Notes: generated from the sequence alone by a model not told the origin. A stretch of DNA of 64,000 bases from Cryobacterium levicorallinum (GCF_004402405.1 NZ_SOFE01000011.1:62001-126000), one strand, 5' to 3'; positions 26,950 through 37,617 are shown, counted from the first letter of the stretch. Numbers and translations are program-made.

Positions 26950-28425
26950 ATGCCGAATACACCCCATCCGAGTTCCGAACATGCCGACCGGCTGAAGCGG
27001 CAAGCCTTCTGGGTCTGCGTCGGAGTTGCATCGCTCACCATTCTCGACCTGTCCAAGATCAATGTTGGCCTGCCCGCCATCGAACAGTCGCTCGGCGGCG
27101 GTACCACCGAACTCCAGCTGATCGTCGCTGGTTACGCCCTCGCTTTCGGGCTTGCGCTGGTACCGTCCGGTCGGCTGGGCGACATTCATTCCCGGCGACT
27201 CATGTTCATCGTGGGTCTCAGTTCATTTACGGTCGCGAGCATCCTGTGCGCGATCGCGCCCACGATCGAGTTCCTGATAGTAGCGCGCATCGTGCAGGGA
27301 ATTGCTGCGGGAATCCAGATGCCGCAGGTACTCGGGCTGATCCAGCAGCTCTACCAGGGCGCGGCACGAGGGCACGCATTCGGCTTGTTTGGCGCGGTCA
27401 TTGGAATTTCGACGGCCTTCGGGCCGACGCTGGGTGGCCTCCTGATCGCCGTGGGCGGCCCAGAGAACGGATGGCGTCTGTCGTTTTGGATGAACGTGCC
27501 GTTGAGCCTGCTGGCACTCTTTTTCGCGATGCGCGTGCTTCCGAAACGTCAGAGTCATGCGCGGGAGCAGACCGGACTGGACCTGGTCGGCATCCTCTTG
27601 CTCGGAATTGCCACCCTCGGCCTCATGCTCCCGTTCGTGCTGACGACCGGTTCGCCAACGGATGACCACAACCGCTGGTTCTGGCTCATTGTCTTCGGCC
27701 TGTCCGGTGCCGCATTCTTCTGGTGGGAACGGCGATACCAGCAGATCGGCAAGTCACCCGTTATAGATTTCTCGCTCTTTCGCACGGCGTCCTATCGCAA
27801 CGGGATACTGATTTCGACGGCATATTTTGCGGCGATTCCACCGTACTTTCTGCTGGTCACCCTCTTTTTGCAGCAGGGCCTCGGGCTGGAACCCGTCTTC
27901 GCCGGAATGGTCAGCATCTCATTTGCTCTCGCCTCCGCCGTTACGTCGTGGATCGGCGGTCGCCTGGTATTTCGCTGGGGCCGCCAGCTCGTCGCCGCCG
28001 GCCTGGTCACGGTCATGATCGGCTTTGTGCTCGTTCTGCTTGCTGGACTGTTCGCCTCGGTGAACCTCGCTCCGTGGCTCATCGCCGCAGCCATGACTAT
28101 GACCGGCGCCGGCGGTGGCCTCGTCATTTCGCCGAATCAGACGCTCACCCTGAGCGACGTTCCGGTCACTCAGGGCGGTGTCGCCGGGTCGATGGCCCAG
28201 GTCGGTCAGCGAGTGGGAACCGCGATCGGAGTCGCGGCCATAATCTCGACCTTCTACGCGATGTTGTACGCGGAGGCGAGCCAGCCTGATCGCGTGCAGG
28301 TGTTTCGTGACGGCTTCTTCAGCGGCATCCTGGTCGCGTTGGCACTCATCGCCGTTGCCCTGGCCTTCGCCTTGGTCGATTTGTTCGGAGGCCGAACTGA
28401 AAAATCCACCGTACCGAACGCCTGA
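26950..28425 (+). CDS. DHA2-family MFS drug exporter
   Basis: A 491-residue, 14-helix major facilitator of the EmrB/QacA (DHA2) group. Helix 1 ends LTILDLSKINVGLPAI (motif D1). Motif A is SGRLGDIHSRR. Motif C-like glycines occur in GAVIGISTAFGPTLGGLL. It would expel hydrophobic drugs or metabolites by proton antiport. No TetR or MarR gene lies next to it. The 150 bases upstream hold no gene and presumably the promoter. Confidence 0.9.
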   Translation: MPNTPHPSSEHADRLKRQAFWVCVGVASLTILDLSKINVGLPAIEQSLGGGTTELQLIVAGYALAFGLALVPSGRLGDIHSRRLMFIVGLSSFTVASILCAIAPTIEFLIVARIVQGIAAGIQMPQVLGLIQQLYQGAARGHAFGLFGAVIGISTAFGPTLGGLLIAVGGPENGWRLSFWMNVPLSLLALFFAMRVLPKRQSHAREQTGLDLVGILLLGIATLGLMLPFVLTTGSPTDDHNRWFWLIVFGLSGAAFFWWERRYQQIGKSPVIDFSLFRTASYRNGILISTAYFAAIPPYFLLVTLFLQQGLGLEPVFAGMVSISFALASAVTSWIGGRLVFRWGRQLVAAGLVTVMIGFVLVLLAGLFASVNLAPWLIAAAMTMTGAGGGLVISPNQTLTLSDVPVTQGGVAGSMAQVGQRVGTAIGVAAIISTFYAMLYAEASQPDRVQVFRDGFFSGILVALALIAVALAFALVDLFGGRTEKSTVPNA

Positions 28426-28562
28426 AGTCCTGCTCGTCGCTGGACGAAAATCTCTGTATCCGCCAAACGGCAAATCGGGGCGGGGTCTGCCATGCTGACG
28501 GTGACCCGCTGTTCGGCAGGCGTTCCGGTTCGTCTGCGGGCCCTTGAGTAAAGGAGGACAGC

Positions 28563-29060
28563 ATGAGCGCGTGCGTGATTGTTGGGGTAGTGCCCGGCCA
28601 AGCGGATACCGTCGTCGTGCAGGCGGCCATATTCGCGGCGCGCTTCAACGCGGAGCTGGTGTGCGCATCCGTCGACGCCGGCCAGTACCGGGTCTACGAC
28701 CTGGGCGACGGAACGATGACGAGTCTGCCATTCACTGCGGACTCGCCCGAACGTGCGGAGGCGAGATTCGACCCGGATCTCGCGGCGCACCTGGCCGTGC
28801 TTCTCGACGGATGCAGGCTCACCTGGAGCACCCGGGCCCTGGCCGGCAATCCGGCCGGGGCCCTCGGCGAATTGGCAGACACGCTGAGTGCCGCGATGAT
28901 CGTGGTCGGAACTAGGGAGGCGACCTTGCGGGCCAGCCTGCAGGAGTTCATCAACGGTTCGGTGGCGGCCCAGTTGGCGCACCGTCAGCATCGTCCGGTG
29001 GTGGTGATTCCCCTCGCCCCGGTTCCGTCTGATCAGCCCCTACCTTGGGACCCTGCCTAA
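28563..29060 (+). CDS. Small single-domain Usp protein, paralog
   Basis: A 165-residue Usp protein closely matching the one at 1763-2263. It shares the start (CVIVGVVPGQADTVVVQAA), MIVVGTREATLRASLQEF and the end LAHRQHRPVVVIPLAPV. A strong AAAGGAGG ribosome site precedes the ATG. The shared LAHRQHRP stretch replaces the usual glycine-rich nucleotide end, so ATP binding is uncertain. It stands alone, followed by an unusual tandem repeat. Confidence 0.85.
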   Translation: MSACVIVGVVPGQADTVVVQAAIFAARFNAELVCASVDAGQYRVYDLGDGTMTSLPFTADSPERAEARFDPDLAAHLAVLLDGCRLTWSTRALAGNPAGALGELADTLSAAMIVVGTREATLRASLQEFINGSVAAQLAHRQHRPVVVIPLAPVPSDQPLPWDPA

Positions 29061-29072
29061 TCCCGGCAAGCG

Positions 29073-29163
29073 GTAAACGTGCCCCTCAAGCCCCGTTAAA
29101 CCTTCCCCTAAAACCTCGTCAAACGTGCCCCCAAAAGCTCGTCAAACCTTCCCCTAAAGGCTC
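29073..29163. repeat. Four tandem 22-23-bp units in alternating types
   Basis: Units at 29073-29094, 29095-29117, 29118-29140 and 29141-29163 each start GTMAAAC and continue with a C-run and an A-rich stretch. Units 1 and 3 carry ACGTGCCCC; units 2 and 4 carry ACCTTCCCC. It is therefore best read as two copies of a roughly 46-bp pair. It lies 12 bases after the Usp stop, upstream of the secreted coiled-coil protein gene. Confidence 0.8.
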
Positions 29164-29316
29164 GACTCGGCCCGATCGACGACGTGCGGCGCGAACCTGT
29201 AGGCAGAGCCGGGAGCATCCGTTGTGACCGTCGCCGTCCGCGCGGATTTACCCACCCACCGGTTTTCCCGGGTCGGGCGGCTAAACTCGCCCTCTACGGG
29301 GTGAGGACTAAGTTCC

Positions 29317-30468
29317 ATGAAACAACCGGGCATGTTACTCTGCCTCGTGACCGCCGCCGCCATCGCGGCCGGCAGCGTCACCACGAGTTCCGCCGCCGCC
29401 GCCGATTACCCGACCTGGGAGCAGGTGGAAGCCGCCAAGAGCAGCGTCGCCGCCACTCTCGCCGAGGTAGCCGCGATCGAACTCGCGCTCGACGAGTTGC
29501 AGACCCGCACCGCCACCCTCGCCGACGACGCCGTAGCGCTCGGCGCCGCCCATGAACAAACACAGGCGGATTACAGCGCAGCCGCAGCCCAGCAGACGGT
29601 GCTCTCCGTTCAAGCGGATGCCGCATCCGCTCGCTCTGTCGACAGCAGCACCCGACTGGGCGCGTTGGGGGCCCAGCTTTACCGAGCCGCAGGCACCGAT
29701 TTGAGTCTGGGCGCCTTCTTCGACAGCACGCACTCCGACGACCTGCTGTTTCGGCTCGGCACGATGGAGCGACTCACGGAGCAGGCGGGGCGGCTCACCG
29801 CGGAGGCTGATGCCGAACGCAACTTGGCCGAGGCGCTCAGCGCGCAAGCCGAAGCGATGACCACGGAGCGCGACCGATTGCAGGCCGCAGCATTGGCCGG
29901 GCTGACGGCTGCGCGCGCGGCCCAGCAGGCAGCCGACGCGGAGGTTGTCGTAAAGCAGTCCGCAAGCGAGGTGCTCTATGCCCAGCTCGCGTCACTGAAG
30001 AACTCATCCGCCGACGTGGAGCGGCAGTATCGAAACGGCGTGGCCGCCCATCAGCAGTATCTCGAACAGCAGCGCCAGGCTGCGGCCATCGCGGCGGCTG
30101 AGGCGTCCGCGTCATCCGGATCACCCGCGTCGTCGCCCGTACCGCCCGCCGGAGCCGTGATCGATCGCAGCGGCGCGCAGGCGATCGCCGCCACCCAGGT
30201 CGCCGCCCGGGGCTGGGGCACCGCCGAATTCACCTGCCTGGTTCAGCTCTGGCAACGGGAGTCGGGCTGGCGGGTGAGCGCCTACAACGCGTCCAGCGGC
30301 GCCTACGGAATTCCCCAGTCGCTTCCTGGGAGCAAGATGCAGACCGCGGGCGACGACTGGCAAACGAACCCCGCCACCCAGATCACCTGGGGCCTAGGCT
30401 ACATCGCTTCCCGCTACGGCACCCCCTGTGGCGCCTGGGCACACTCCGAGGAGTCCAACTGGTACTGA
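29317..30468 (+). CDS. Secreted coiled-coil protein with lysozyme-like C-terminus
   Basis: A 383-residue exported protein with a signal peptide ending ATTSSAAAA-like at about residue 28. A long alanine-rich coiled coil follows (about 35-255), similar to cell-wall hydrolase regulators, then a serine/proline linker. The C-terminal domain has CLVQLWQRESGWRVSAYN and GAYGIPQSLPGSKM, the transglycosylase-like fold of aggregation-promoting and resuscitation-type factors. The glutamate in WQRESGW is the likely catalytic residue. It would act on peptidoglycan outside the cell. It ends 12 bases from the convergent tmsB stop. Confidence 0.85.
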   Translation: MKQPGMLLCLVTAAAIAAGSVTTSSAAAADYPTWEQVEAAKSSVAATLAEVAAIELALDELQTRTATLADDAVALGAAHEQTQADYSAAAAQQTVLSVQADAASARSVDSSTRLGALGAQLYRAAGTDLSLGAFFDSTHSDDLLFRLGTMERLTEQAGRLTAEADAERNLAEALSAQAEAMTTERDRLQAAALAGLTAARAAQQAADAEVVVKQSASEVLYAQLASLKNSSADVERQYRNGVAAHQQYLEQQRQAAAIAAAEASASSGSPASSPVPPAGAVIDRSGAQAIAATQVAARGWGTAEFTCLVQLWQRESGWRVSAYNASSGAYGIPQSLPGSKMQTAGDDWQTNPATQITWGLGYIASRYGTPCGAWAHSEESNWY

Positions 30469-30480
30469 GCCCGGCTGCTG

Positions 30481-31794
30481 CTACGGCGTCCACCACGGCC
30501 GCAACGGCAGATCCCCGGCCGCGCCACCCTCGTGGGGCTTGGTCATCAGCACCTGGTGCAACTGGATCCCATTGCGCTCGAAGCCGAGCCTCGAACCCGC
30601 CATGTACAGCCCCCACACTTTCGCGGTGGGCAGCCCGACCTCCGCGACGGCCTCGTCCCAATGCTCGACCAGGTTGGCGCCCCAGTCGCGCAGAGTGAGC
30701 GCGTAGTGCTGGCGCAGGTTTTCCTCGTGCAGCACCTCGAGGCCTGTATCCTGCGCTTCGCTAATGATCCGGCCCGAGCCGGTGAGCTCCCCATCGGGGA
30801 AGACATAACGATCGATGAACCCGCGAGTCGCCGGTTCGGTCTGATTCTCCGGCCGGGTGATGCAGTGATTGAGCAGCAAGCCGCCGGGGCGCAGCCTGTC
30901 CTGCAGAAAGCGGAAGTACGACGAATATTTGCGCACGCCGATGTGCTCAAGCAGCCCGATGGACGATATCGCATCAAAGCCGGTTTCCGTGACGTCGCGG
31001 TAGTCGCCGAAGCGAACCTCCGCCAGATCGCTCAGGCCGTCCTCGGCGACGGCCCGCTGCGCCCACGCGGTCTGCTCGATCGAGAGCGTGACTCCGGTGG
31101 CGCGCACACCGCGCCGGGCGGCGTAGCGCACCATGCCGCCCCAACCGCACCCGACGTCGAGTAGCCGGTCGCCCGGCCTCAGCCGCAGCTTCTCAAACAC
31201 GAGTCGGTATTTGTTCTCCTGCGCCTCGTCCAGGGAAGCGTCGCCGCTCGGGTAGCAGGCGCAGGTGTAGGTCATCGACGACCCAAGCACCCACTCGTAG
31301 AACCTGTTCGAGACGTCGTAGTGGTGGTGGATCGCGTCGGCGTCACGAGTCTTGCTGTGTCGTAGCCCTCCCGCAACGCGGCGCCAGCGGGGTTCCGCCT
31401 CCTCCGGCGGCGGCTCGATCGGGCGCAGCTGCCTGATTCCAATAGAGCGGATGATGTCCACCATCAGCCGCGCCGGTGGCCGGGTGAAAACCAGACTCTC
31501 GGAAAGTGCCTTGAGCAGTTCGTACGGGTCCCCAGGGTGCACCCCGCGGAGGTCGAGGTCGCCGGCGATATAGGCGCGGGCCAGTCCGAGGTCGCCCCGG
31601 CCCGTGGCGAGATAGTGGGTGCCGCGCGGCGTCAATAGGTCCAGCCCGAGCGGGGCGTCCGGGGGTCCGGCCGAACTCCCGTCGTAGGCGGTGAACCGCA
31701 CCGGAAGGCGTCCGCCGGCCAGAATCTCCAGGACCTGCGCGATGGTGAACGTGCCGGCCGAAGCATCCGTTTTACGATCTTTGAACGTCGTCAT
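30481..31794 (-). CDS. tmsB: SAM methyltransferase for 10-methyl(ene) fatty acids (CFA-synthase family)
   Basis: A 437-residue member of the cyclopropane-fatty-acyl-phospholipid synthase family. The N-terminal domain is followed by HHHYDVSNRFYEWVLG near residue 157, the SAM site LLDVGCGWGG at 211-220, and SIGLLEHIG. It adds a methylene or methyl group to the double bond of an oleoyl phospholipid. The gene directly upstream, overlapping by four bases, encodes an FAD oxidoreductase. This pair (tmsB-tmsA, also bfaB-bfaA) makes 10-methylstearic acid in actinobacteria. Plain cyclopropane formation is the alternative if the partner is not its reductase. Confidence 0.85.
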   Translation of the reverse strand: MTTFKDRKTDASAGTFTIAQVLEILAGGRLPVRFTAYDGSSAGPPDAPLGLDLLTPRGTHYLATGRGDLGLARAYIAGDLDLRGVHPGDPYELLKALSESLVFTRPPARLMVDIIRSIGIRQLRPIEPPPEEAEPRWRRVAGGLRHSKTRDADAIHHHYDVSNRFYEWVLGSSMTYTCACYPSGDASLDEAQENKYRLVFEKLRLRPGDRLLDVGCGWGGMVRYAARRGVRATGVTLSIEQTAWAQRAVAEDGLSDLAEVRFGDYRDVTETGFDAISSIGLLEHIGVRKYSSYFRFLQDRLRPGGLLLNHCITRPENQTEPATRGFIDRYVFPDGELTGSGRIISEAQDTGLEVLHEENLRQHYALTLRDWGANLVEHWDEAVAEVGLPTAKVWGLYMAGSRLGFERNGIQLHQVLMTKPHEGGAAGDLPLRPWWTP

Positions 31795-33170
31795 TGTCGT
31801 TGCACCGCCTTGGCATAGAGGTCGAGGAGACGTGAATCGGGGTCGTAGCGTTTTTTCGCGGCCCGGTAGGCTTGCCCGCCGTAGAGTTCGTCGAAGTCTT
31901 CACGGGAATAGAACGAGTCGGAGTACAGCGACTTGTGCCCGTCAAGCTCGCCGACCTTGCGTTCGATGCGCCGGTTGGCCTCCCCCTCGATCGACCCGAC
32001 CGGCACCGTCGACCAGAACCCGACGTTGACGTAGCTCTGCCGGGGTCGCATCGGGTAGAGCTGCCAGCGGTCATCGCCCCGCAAGCGCAGCGGGCACAGC
32101 CAGATCGGTGCAATCGGCACCGTGTCGAGGAACCAGTCCAGAAATTCCGCGCACCGCTCCAGAGGCACCTCAACGTCTTGCACCACTCGCTCGCGGGGCG
32201 GCCGGCCGTGCAGTTTCTCGAGGAGGTCGCCGATCTGAAACCGCCGTTCGAGCCTCATCAGGGTTCCGTAAAAGCTGCTGCGCCGGTAACGCCCGGGCCA
32301 GCACCGGCGAATAAACGGATGCTGCGCGCCGAACGCCTCGGAGCACCAGAACCAGTCGGTGTCCCAGCGCCAGAGGTAGTCGTGAATCGTGAGGCGGTCG
32401 GTTGTCACACCGCGCTCGTGTCGGATGGAGCGGTAGTAGATCTGTTGGCCGGTGTAGTCACTGACGGGGCCGGGCTCGCTGGTCTGCCGGCCCACGCAGA
32501 GGTAGCTTTCGTCGGCGCTGAACACGACACCGTCGAGATAATCGACGGCGACACCGTCGAGGCTGCCGGTCAGCAGGATGCCGTTGATCGCCGCGACCAG
32601 GTCGACGAGCGCGTGGAACCGCACGTGCGTGAGAGCGACGAAGGGCTGGACAGGTTCGAGTTCAATGCGCAGCCGTACCGCGTAGCCCAGAGTTCCGTAG
32701 GAGTTGGGGAAGGCATGGTACAGCTCGGGGTTCTCGCGGCGCGATGCGGTGAGCACTTCTCCGGCGCCGGTGAGGATGTCCAGTTCCAGCACGGATTCGT
32801 GGGGCAGGCCGTTGCGGAACGATGTCGACTCGATGCCGAGGCCGGTGACCGCGCCGCCGAGGGTGATGGTCTTCAACTGCGGCACGACCAGCGGCGCCAA
32901 CCCGTAGCGCAGCGTCTCGGCAACGAGGTTTTCGTAGGTGCACATGCCGGCCACGTCGGCCGTTCGCGCCTCCGTATCAACAGCAATGACGCCGGTCAGT
33001 CCGGACGGGTCGAGCCCTACGCCCCGGGCTTTGGTCCGGGTCCGAAACAGATTCGAGGTGGACTTGGCCAATCGAATCGGGGTCGCCACCGGGACGGCGC
33101 GATAGCTCTGCAGTAGGCGCTGCACGCCGGCGGCGTGAGCGCTCCGGGCGTCGAGCACAACAGCGGGCAC
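31791..33170 (-). CDS. tmsA: FAD-binding oxidoreductase, 10-methylene reductase
   Basis: A 459-residue flavoprotein of the PCMH/FAD_binding_4 fold. FAD contacts are expected in MCTYENLVAETLRYGLAP and TLGGAVTGLGIESTSFRNG. The C-terminal half resembles DHCR24-type sterol reductases (FIRRCWPGRYRRSSF). With TmsB it is expected to reduce the 10-methylene intermediate to the 10-methyl acyl chain using NADPH. GTG at 33170 has GAGGG close by, a tight spacing; the next start lies far inside. Methyl-branched lipids lower the melting point of membranes, which would suit a cold-adapted organism. Confidence 0.82.
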   Translation of the reverse strand: MPAVVLDARSAHAAGVQRLLQSYRAVPVATPIRLAKSTSNLFRTRTKARGVGLDPSGLTGVIAVDTEARTADVAGMCTYENLVAETLRYGLAPLVVPQLKTITLGGAVTGLGIESTSFRNGLPHESVLELDILTGAGEVLTASRRENPELYHAFPNSYGTLGYAVRLRIELEPVQPFVALTHVRFHALVDLVAAINGILLTGSLDGVAVDYLDGVVFSADESYLCVGRQTSEPGPVSDYTGQQIYYRSIRHERGVTTDRLTIHDYLWRWDTDWFWCSEAFGAQHPFIRRCWPGRYRRSSFYGTLMRLERRFQIGDLLEKLHGRPPRERVVQDVEVPLERCAEFLDWFLDTVPIAPIWLCPLRLRGDDRWQLYPMRPRQSYVNVGFWSTVPVGSIEGEANRRIERKVGELDGHKSLYSDSFYSREDFDELYGGQAYRAAKKRYDPDSRLLDLYAKAVQRQ

Positions 33171-33285
33171 GCCCTCACGTTAGTCCCCAGTGAAGCGATC
33201 ACACCAGTGCTCGTTGCCACCGATATCGCCCGCGTTCTGGCAGGCTCAGGCCAGGACCACGACGATCGGCACGCCGGCCGGCACA

Positions 33286-33345
33286 CCAAAGCGGCCAGCA
33301 ATCTTCTTCGCCACGCCCGAGGAGTTTCGCGCAGCCGACGCGGCG
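33286..33345 (+). pseudogene. Possible N-terminal fragment of a YdeI-like gene
   Basis: One frame reads KRPAIFFATPEEFRAA, which resembles the opening of YdeI/OmpD-associated family proteins. Nothing after it continues the family. The 250-base gap between tmsA and nrdF otherwise holds no recognisable feature. A short match like this may be chance. Confidence 0.25.
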
Positions 33346-33422
33346 CGAGCTGTGGCATCCGCTTCATCAACCGGCTCCGAACAGCTATGAGCGCATAGCA
33401 TTTCCCGAGGTCGTGTGTGTGG

Positions 33423-34442
<1,020 letters not shown>

Positions 34443-34478
34443 TTACTCGTCGGCGCCGGTATGCGAAACCCAGCCAAC

Positions 34479-34543
34479 CGCTGGTCGAGATTGCCCCGAC
34501 CGCCACGGTATTTCGATGGCGGTCGGGGCAAGCTCGACCAGCG
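34479..34543. repeat. Near-perfect 27-bp hairpin between nrdE and nrdF
   Basis: Arm 34479-34505 and arm 34517-34543 pair over 27 bases with one mismatch around an 11-base loop. The outer arms are CGCTGGTCGAG and CTCGACCAGCG, the inner parts GCCCCGACCGCCA and TGGCGGTCGGGGC. No T-run follows in the direction of transcription. GGTCGAGCTTGxC-like palindromes are scattered in actinobacterial genomes, so this may be a REP-like element acting as an attenuator or RNA-processing site. Confidence 0.75.
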
Positions 34544-34571
34544 AATTTAATCCATCATTCGATGCGCCAGA

Positions 34572-36722
34572 TTAAAGCGCGCACGAGACGCAACCCTCAA
34601 TTTCCGTGCCTTCGAGGGCCATCTGGCGCAGACGGATGTAGTAGATCGTCTTGATGCCCTTTTTCCATGCGTAGATCTGCGCGCGGTTGATGTCGCGGGT
34701 CGTCGCGGTGTCCTTGAAGAACAGCGTCAGCGAGAGGCCCTGGTCAACGTGCTGGGTCGCCGCGGCGTAGACATCGATGACCTTCTCGTAGCCGATCTCA
34801 TAGGCGTCTTGGTAGAACTCCAGGTTGTCGTTCGTCATGAACGGCGCCGGGTAGTAGACGCGGCCCAGCTTGCCTTCCTTGCGAATCTCGATCTTGGCCG
34901 CGATCGGGTGAATTGACGCGGTCGAGTTGTTGATGTACGAGATCGATCCGGTCGGCGGCACGGCCTGCAGGTTCTGGTTGTAAATACCGTGCTCGACAAC
35001 GGATGCCTTCAGCTCGGCCCAGTCCGCCTGCGTCGGAATCGACACTCCGGCCTGGGTGAACAGCTCGGCGCCGCGGTCAGTCGTCGGCTCCCAGACCTGG
35101 TCGATGTACTTGTCGAAGAACGCACCGGAGGCATAAGTGCTGTTTTCGAAGCCCTCGAAGGTGCGACCGCGCTCGATGGCGAGGGCGTTCGAGGCGCGCA
35201 GCGCGTGGAACAACACCGTGTAGAAGTAGATGTTGGTGAAGTCGATGCTCTCTTCACTGCCGTAGTAGATGCGCTCACGGGCGAGGTAGCCGTGCAGGTT
35301 CATCTGGCCGAGGCCGATGGCGTGCGAACGGTCGTTGCCGTCTTCGATGGAGCGAACCGAGCTGATGTGGCTCTGCTCGGACACCGCGTTCAGGCCACGA
35401 ATGGCGGCGTTGACGGTGCGCCCGAGGTTGCCGGAGTCCATCGCCAGGGCGATGTTCATCGACCCGAGGTTGCAGGAGATGTCCTTGCCGATCTCGTTGT
35501 ACGAGAGGTCCTCGTTGTACGTGGTCGGGGTGTTCACCTGCAGAATCTCGGAGCAGAGGTTCGACATGTTGATGCGACCGTCGATCGGGTTGGCCTTGTT
35601 CACCGTGTCTTCAAACATGATGTACGGGTAGCCGGACTCGAACTGAATCTCGGCGAGGGTCTGGAAGAACTCGCGCGCCTTCATCTTCGACTTCTTGATG
35701 CGGGGGTTGTCGACCATCTCGTGGTACTTCTCGGTCACCGAGATATCGGCGAAGGGCACGCCGTAGACCTTTTCCACGTCGTAGGGCGAGAAGAGGTACA
35801 TCCACTCGTCATTCTTGGCGAGCTCAAAGGTGATGTCAGGAATGACGACACCGAGCGAGAGCGTCTTGATGCGAATCTTCTCGTCGGCGTTCTCCCGCTT
35901 GGTGTCGAGAAAACGCATGATGTCGGGGTGGTGCGCCTGCAGGTAGACGGCTCCGGCTCCCTGCCGGGCACCGAGCTGGTTGGCGTAGCTGAAGGAGTCT
36001 TCGAGCAGCTTCATCACGGGGATGATGCCGCTGGACTGGTTCTCGATCTGCTTGATCGGGGCGCCGGCCTCGCGGATGTTACTGAGCAGCAGGGCCACGC
36101 CGCCGCCACGCTTGGACAGCTGAAGCGAGGAGTTGATGCCGCGGCTGATCGACTCCATGTTGTCTTCGATGCGCAGCAGGAAGCAGGAGACGAGCTCGCC
36201 GCGCTGGGCCTTGCCGGAGTTGAGGAACGTGGGGGTGGCCGGCTGAAAACGGCCGGCGATGATTTCCTCGACCAGTTCGACGGCGAGCTTCTCATCACCG
36301 GATGCGAGACCCAGCGCCGTCATCACGACGCGGTCTTCGAAACGCTCGAGATAACGCTTGCCGTCGAAAGTCTTCAGCGTGTACGAGGTGTAGTACTTGA
36401 ATGCGCCGAGGAAGCTCTGGAAGCGGAACTTCTTGGAGTAAGCGAGGTCGTTCAGGCTCGTGATGAACTCGAACGAGTACTGGTCGAGCACGGCCTGCTC
36501 GTAGTATTCCTTCTCGACCAGGTAGTCGAGGCGCTCGCGCAGCGAGTGGAAGAACACCGTGTTCTGGTTGACGTGCTGCAGAAAGAACTCCCGCGCGGCT
36601 TCCTGGTCCTTGTCGAACTGGATCTCCCCGTTCGGCCCGTACAGGTTGAGCATGGCGTTGAGCGAGTGGTAATCCATGCTCGGCGCATCCACTGGTGTGA
36701 CTTTCACGGCTGTTGTTTCCAA
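34572..36722 (-). CDS. nrdE: Class Ib ribonucleotide reductase alpha subunit
   Basis: A 716-residue catalytic subunit. The N-terminal region holds [19 protein letters not shown]. Active-site landmarks are [20 protein letters not shown] with a redox cysteine, NLCSEI with the radical cysteine, and the C-terminal pair GCVSCAL that is re-reduced by NrdH. The size matches NrdE proteins, which lack the ATP-cone activity site. Its first 19 bases overlap the end of nrdI. Confidence 0.97.
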   Translation of the reverse strand: METTAVKVTPVDAPSMDYHSLNAMLNLYGPNGEIQFDKDQEAAREFFLQHVNQNTVFFHSLRERLDYLVEKEYYEQAVLDQYSFEFITSLNDLAYSKKFRFQSFLGAFKYYTSYTLKTFDGKRYLERFEDRVVMTALGLASGDEKLAVELVEEIIAGRFQPATPTFLNSGKAQRGELVSCFLLRIEDNMESISRGINSSLQLSKRGGGVALLLSNIREAGAPIKQIENQSSGIIPVMKLLEDSFSYANQLGARQGAGAVYLQAHHPDIMRFLDTKRENADEKIRIKTLSLGVVIPDITFELAKNDEWMYLFSPYDVEKVYGVPFADISVTEKYHEMVDNPRIKKSKMKAREFFQTLAEIQFESGYPYIMFEDTVNKANPIDGRINMSNLCSEILQVNTPTTYNEDLSYNEIGKDISCNLGSMNIALAMDSGNLGRTVNAAIRGLNAVSEQSHISSVRSIEDGNDRSHAIGLGQMNLHGYLARERIYYGSEESIDFTNIYFYTVLFHALRASNALAIERGRTFEGFENSTYASGAFFDKYIDQVWEPTTDRGAELFTQAGVSIPTQADWAELKASVVEHGIYNQNLQAVPPTGSISYINNSTASIHPIAAKIEIRKEGKLGRVYYPAPFMTNDNLEFYQDAYEIGYEKVIDVYAAATQHVDQGLSLTLFFKDTATTRDINRAQIYAWKKGIKTIYYIRLRQMALEGTEIEGCVSCAL

Positions 36723-37108
36723 AATTCTTCCAATCCGTCGTGAACGATGCGTACATCATCCGGTGTTCCAAATACTTCAAAGCGATACAGGTGCGGCACC
36801 TTGCACTTGGCGGCGATGATGTCGCCGGCCAGGCAATAGGCCGTACCGAAATTCATGTTGCCGGCGCCGATGACGCCGCGAATCAAGGACCGGTTGGTCT
36901 CGTTGTTCAAAAACTTGATGACCTGCTTGGGGACAGCCCCGCCGTCACGGCCCCCACCATAGGTGGGCACGCACAGCACGAACGGAGCCTGGACGACGAG
37001 CGGCTCGTCGCGGGCGTGGAGCGGAATGCGTGCGGCCGACCGGCCCAGTTTTTCGACAAACCGATGGGTGTTGCCCGAGGTGCTGGAAAAGTACACCATG
37101 TCAGTCAT
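36704..37108 (-). CDS. nrdI: Flavodoxin-like activator NrdI
   Basis: A 134-residue flavodoxin-like protein. It has the FMN loop [29 protein letters not shown] and the 50s/80s loops [16 protein letters not shown]. It feeds superoxide-derived oxidant to the NrdF manganese centre. It lies between nrdH (54 bases upstream) and nrdE (19-base overlap), the standard nrdHIEF order. Confidence 0.96.
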   Translation of the reverse strand: MTDMVYFSSTSGNTHRFVEKLGRSAARIPLHARDEPLVVQAPFVLCVPTYGGGRDGGAVPKQVIKFLNNETNRSLIRGVIGAGNMNFGTAYCLAGDIIAAKCKVPHLYRFEVFGTPDDVRIVHDGLEEFWKQQP

Positions 37109-37161
37109 CCGTGCGAGTCAATCCTGAGTTTGTGGGTGTTGGCGCGAGGGTGCGATCTGAA

Positions 37162-37395
37162 CTACGCGAGGCGAGCGGCGAGCGCGTTGATCTTGTCCGG
37201 GCGAAAGCCGCTCCAGTGCTCTTCGTCGGTAATGACGACGGGCGCCTGCAGGTAACCAAGGGCCTTGACCGCGTCGAGAGCGTTCTCGTCGACCGAGAGA
37301 TCGCGCACCTCGTACTCGATGCCCTTGTTGTCGAGAGCACGGTAAGTCGCCGTGCACTGCACGCAGGAGGGCTTCGTGTAAACGGTGATTGCCAT
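37162..37395 (-). CDS. nrdH: Glutaredoxin-like NrdH redoxin
   Basis: A 77-residue glutaredoxin-like protein with the active site CVQC (residues 11-14) and the NrdH C-terminal signature WSGFRPDKI. It passes electrons from thioredoxin reductase to NrdE. The ATG at 37395 has a GAGAGG ribosome site; the frame extends upstream without similarity. First gene of the operon, so the promoter and its control sites lie in the 450 bases upstream (37396-37846). Confidence 0.95.
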   Translation of the reverse strand: MAITVYTKPSCVQCTATYRALDNKGIEYEVRDLSVDENALDAVKALGYLQAPVVITDEEHWSGFRPDKINALAARLA

Positions 37396-37556
37396 GATTA
37401 TGGCCTCTCTTCTTGGCTGATTCAGTCTAATTCTGCTCGTGATACTTCGCAAGTATGTTCTATAAAAAACTTCGACTTCGAGCCGGAATTCGTCGGAAAT
37501 CGCAGTGTAAAGTGAGCAAGTTTTCGCCTGGCAATACTGCCTGGCTAGAGTCTCAA

Positions 37557-37602
37557 TACTACATCTAGTGATCAAAGAAGAACAGAGCCACTACATGCGG
37601 TA
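37557..37602. promoter_or_regulatory. Putative tandem NrdR boxes upstream of nrdH
   Basis: TACTACATCTAGTG at 37557-37570 and CACTACATGCGGTA at 37589-37602 share ACTACAT and start 32 bp apart, about three helical turns. This is the spacing expected for paired NrdR boxes. They lie about 160-210 bases before nrdH in an AT-rich stretch. The match to the known consensus is partial. Confidence 0.45.
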
Positions 37603-37617
37603 ATTACATTTATGTAG

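Noticed and set aside
29073..29163. Possible CRISPR array
   Set aside because: The units are directly contiguous with no spacers, differ in an alternating way, and no cas genes are near.
31872..33116. Plus-strand frame antisense to tmsA
   Set aside because: The opposite strand has clear flavoprotein similarity; this one has none.
34989..36743. Long plus-strand frame across nrdE
   Set aside because: Antisense to nrdE, with a valine/glutamate-biased translation and no motif.
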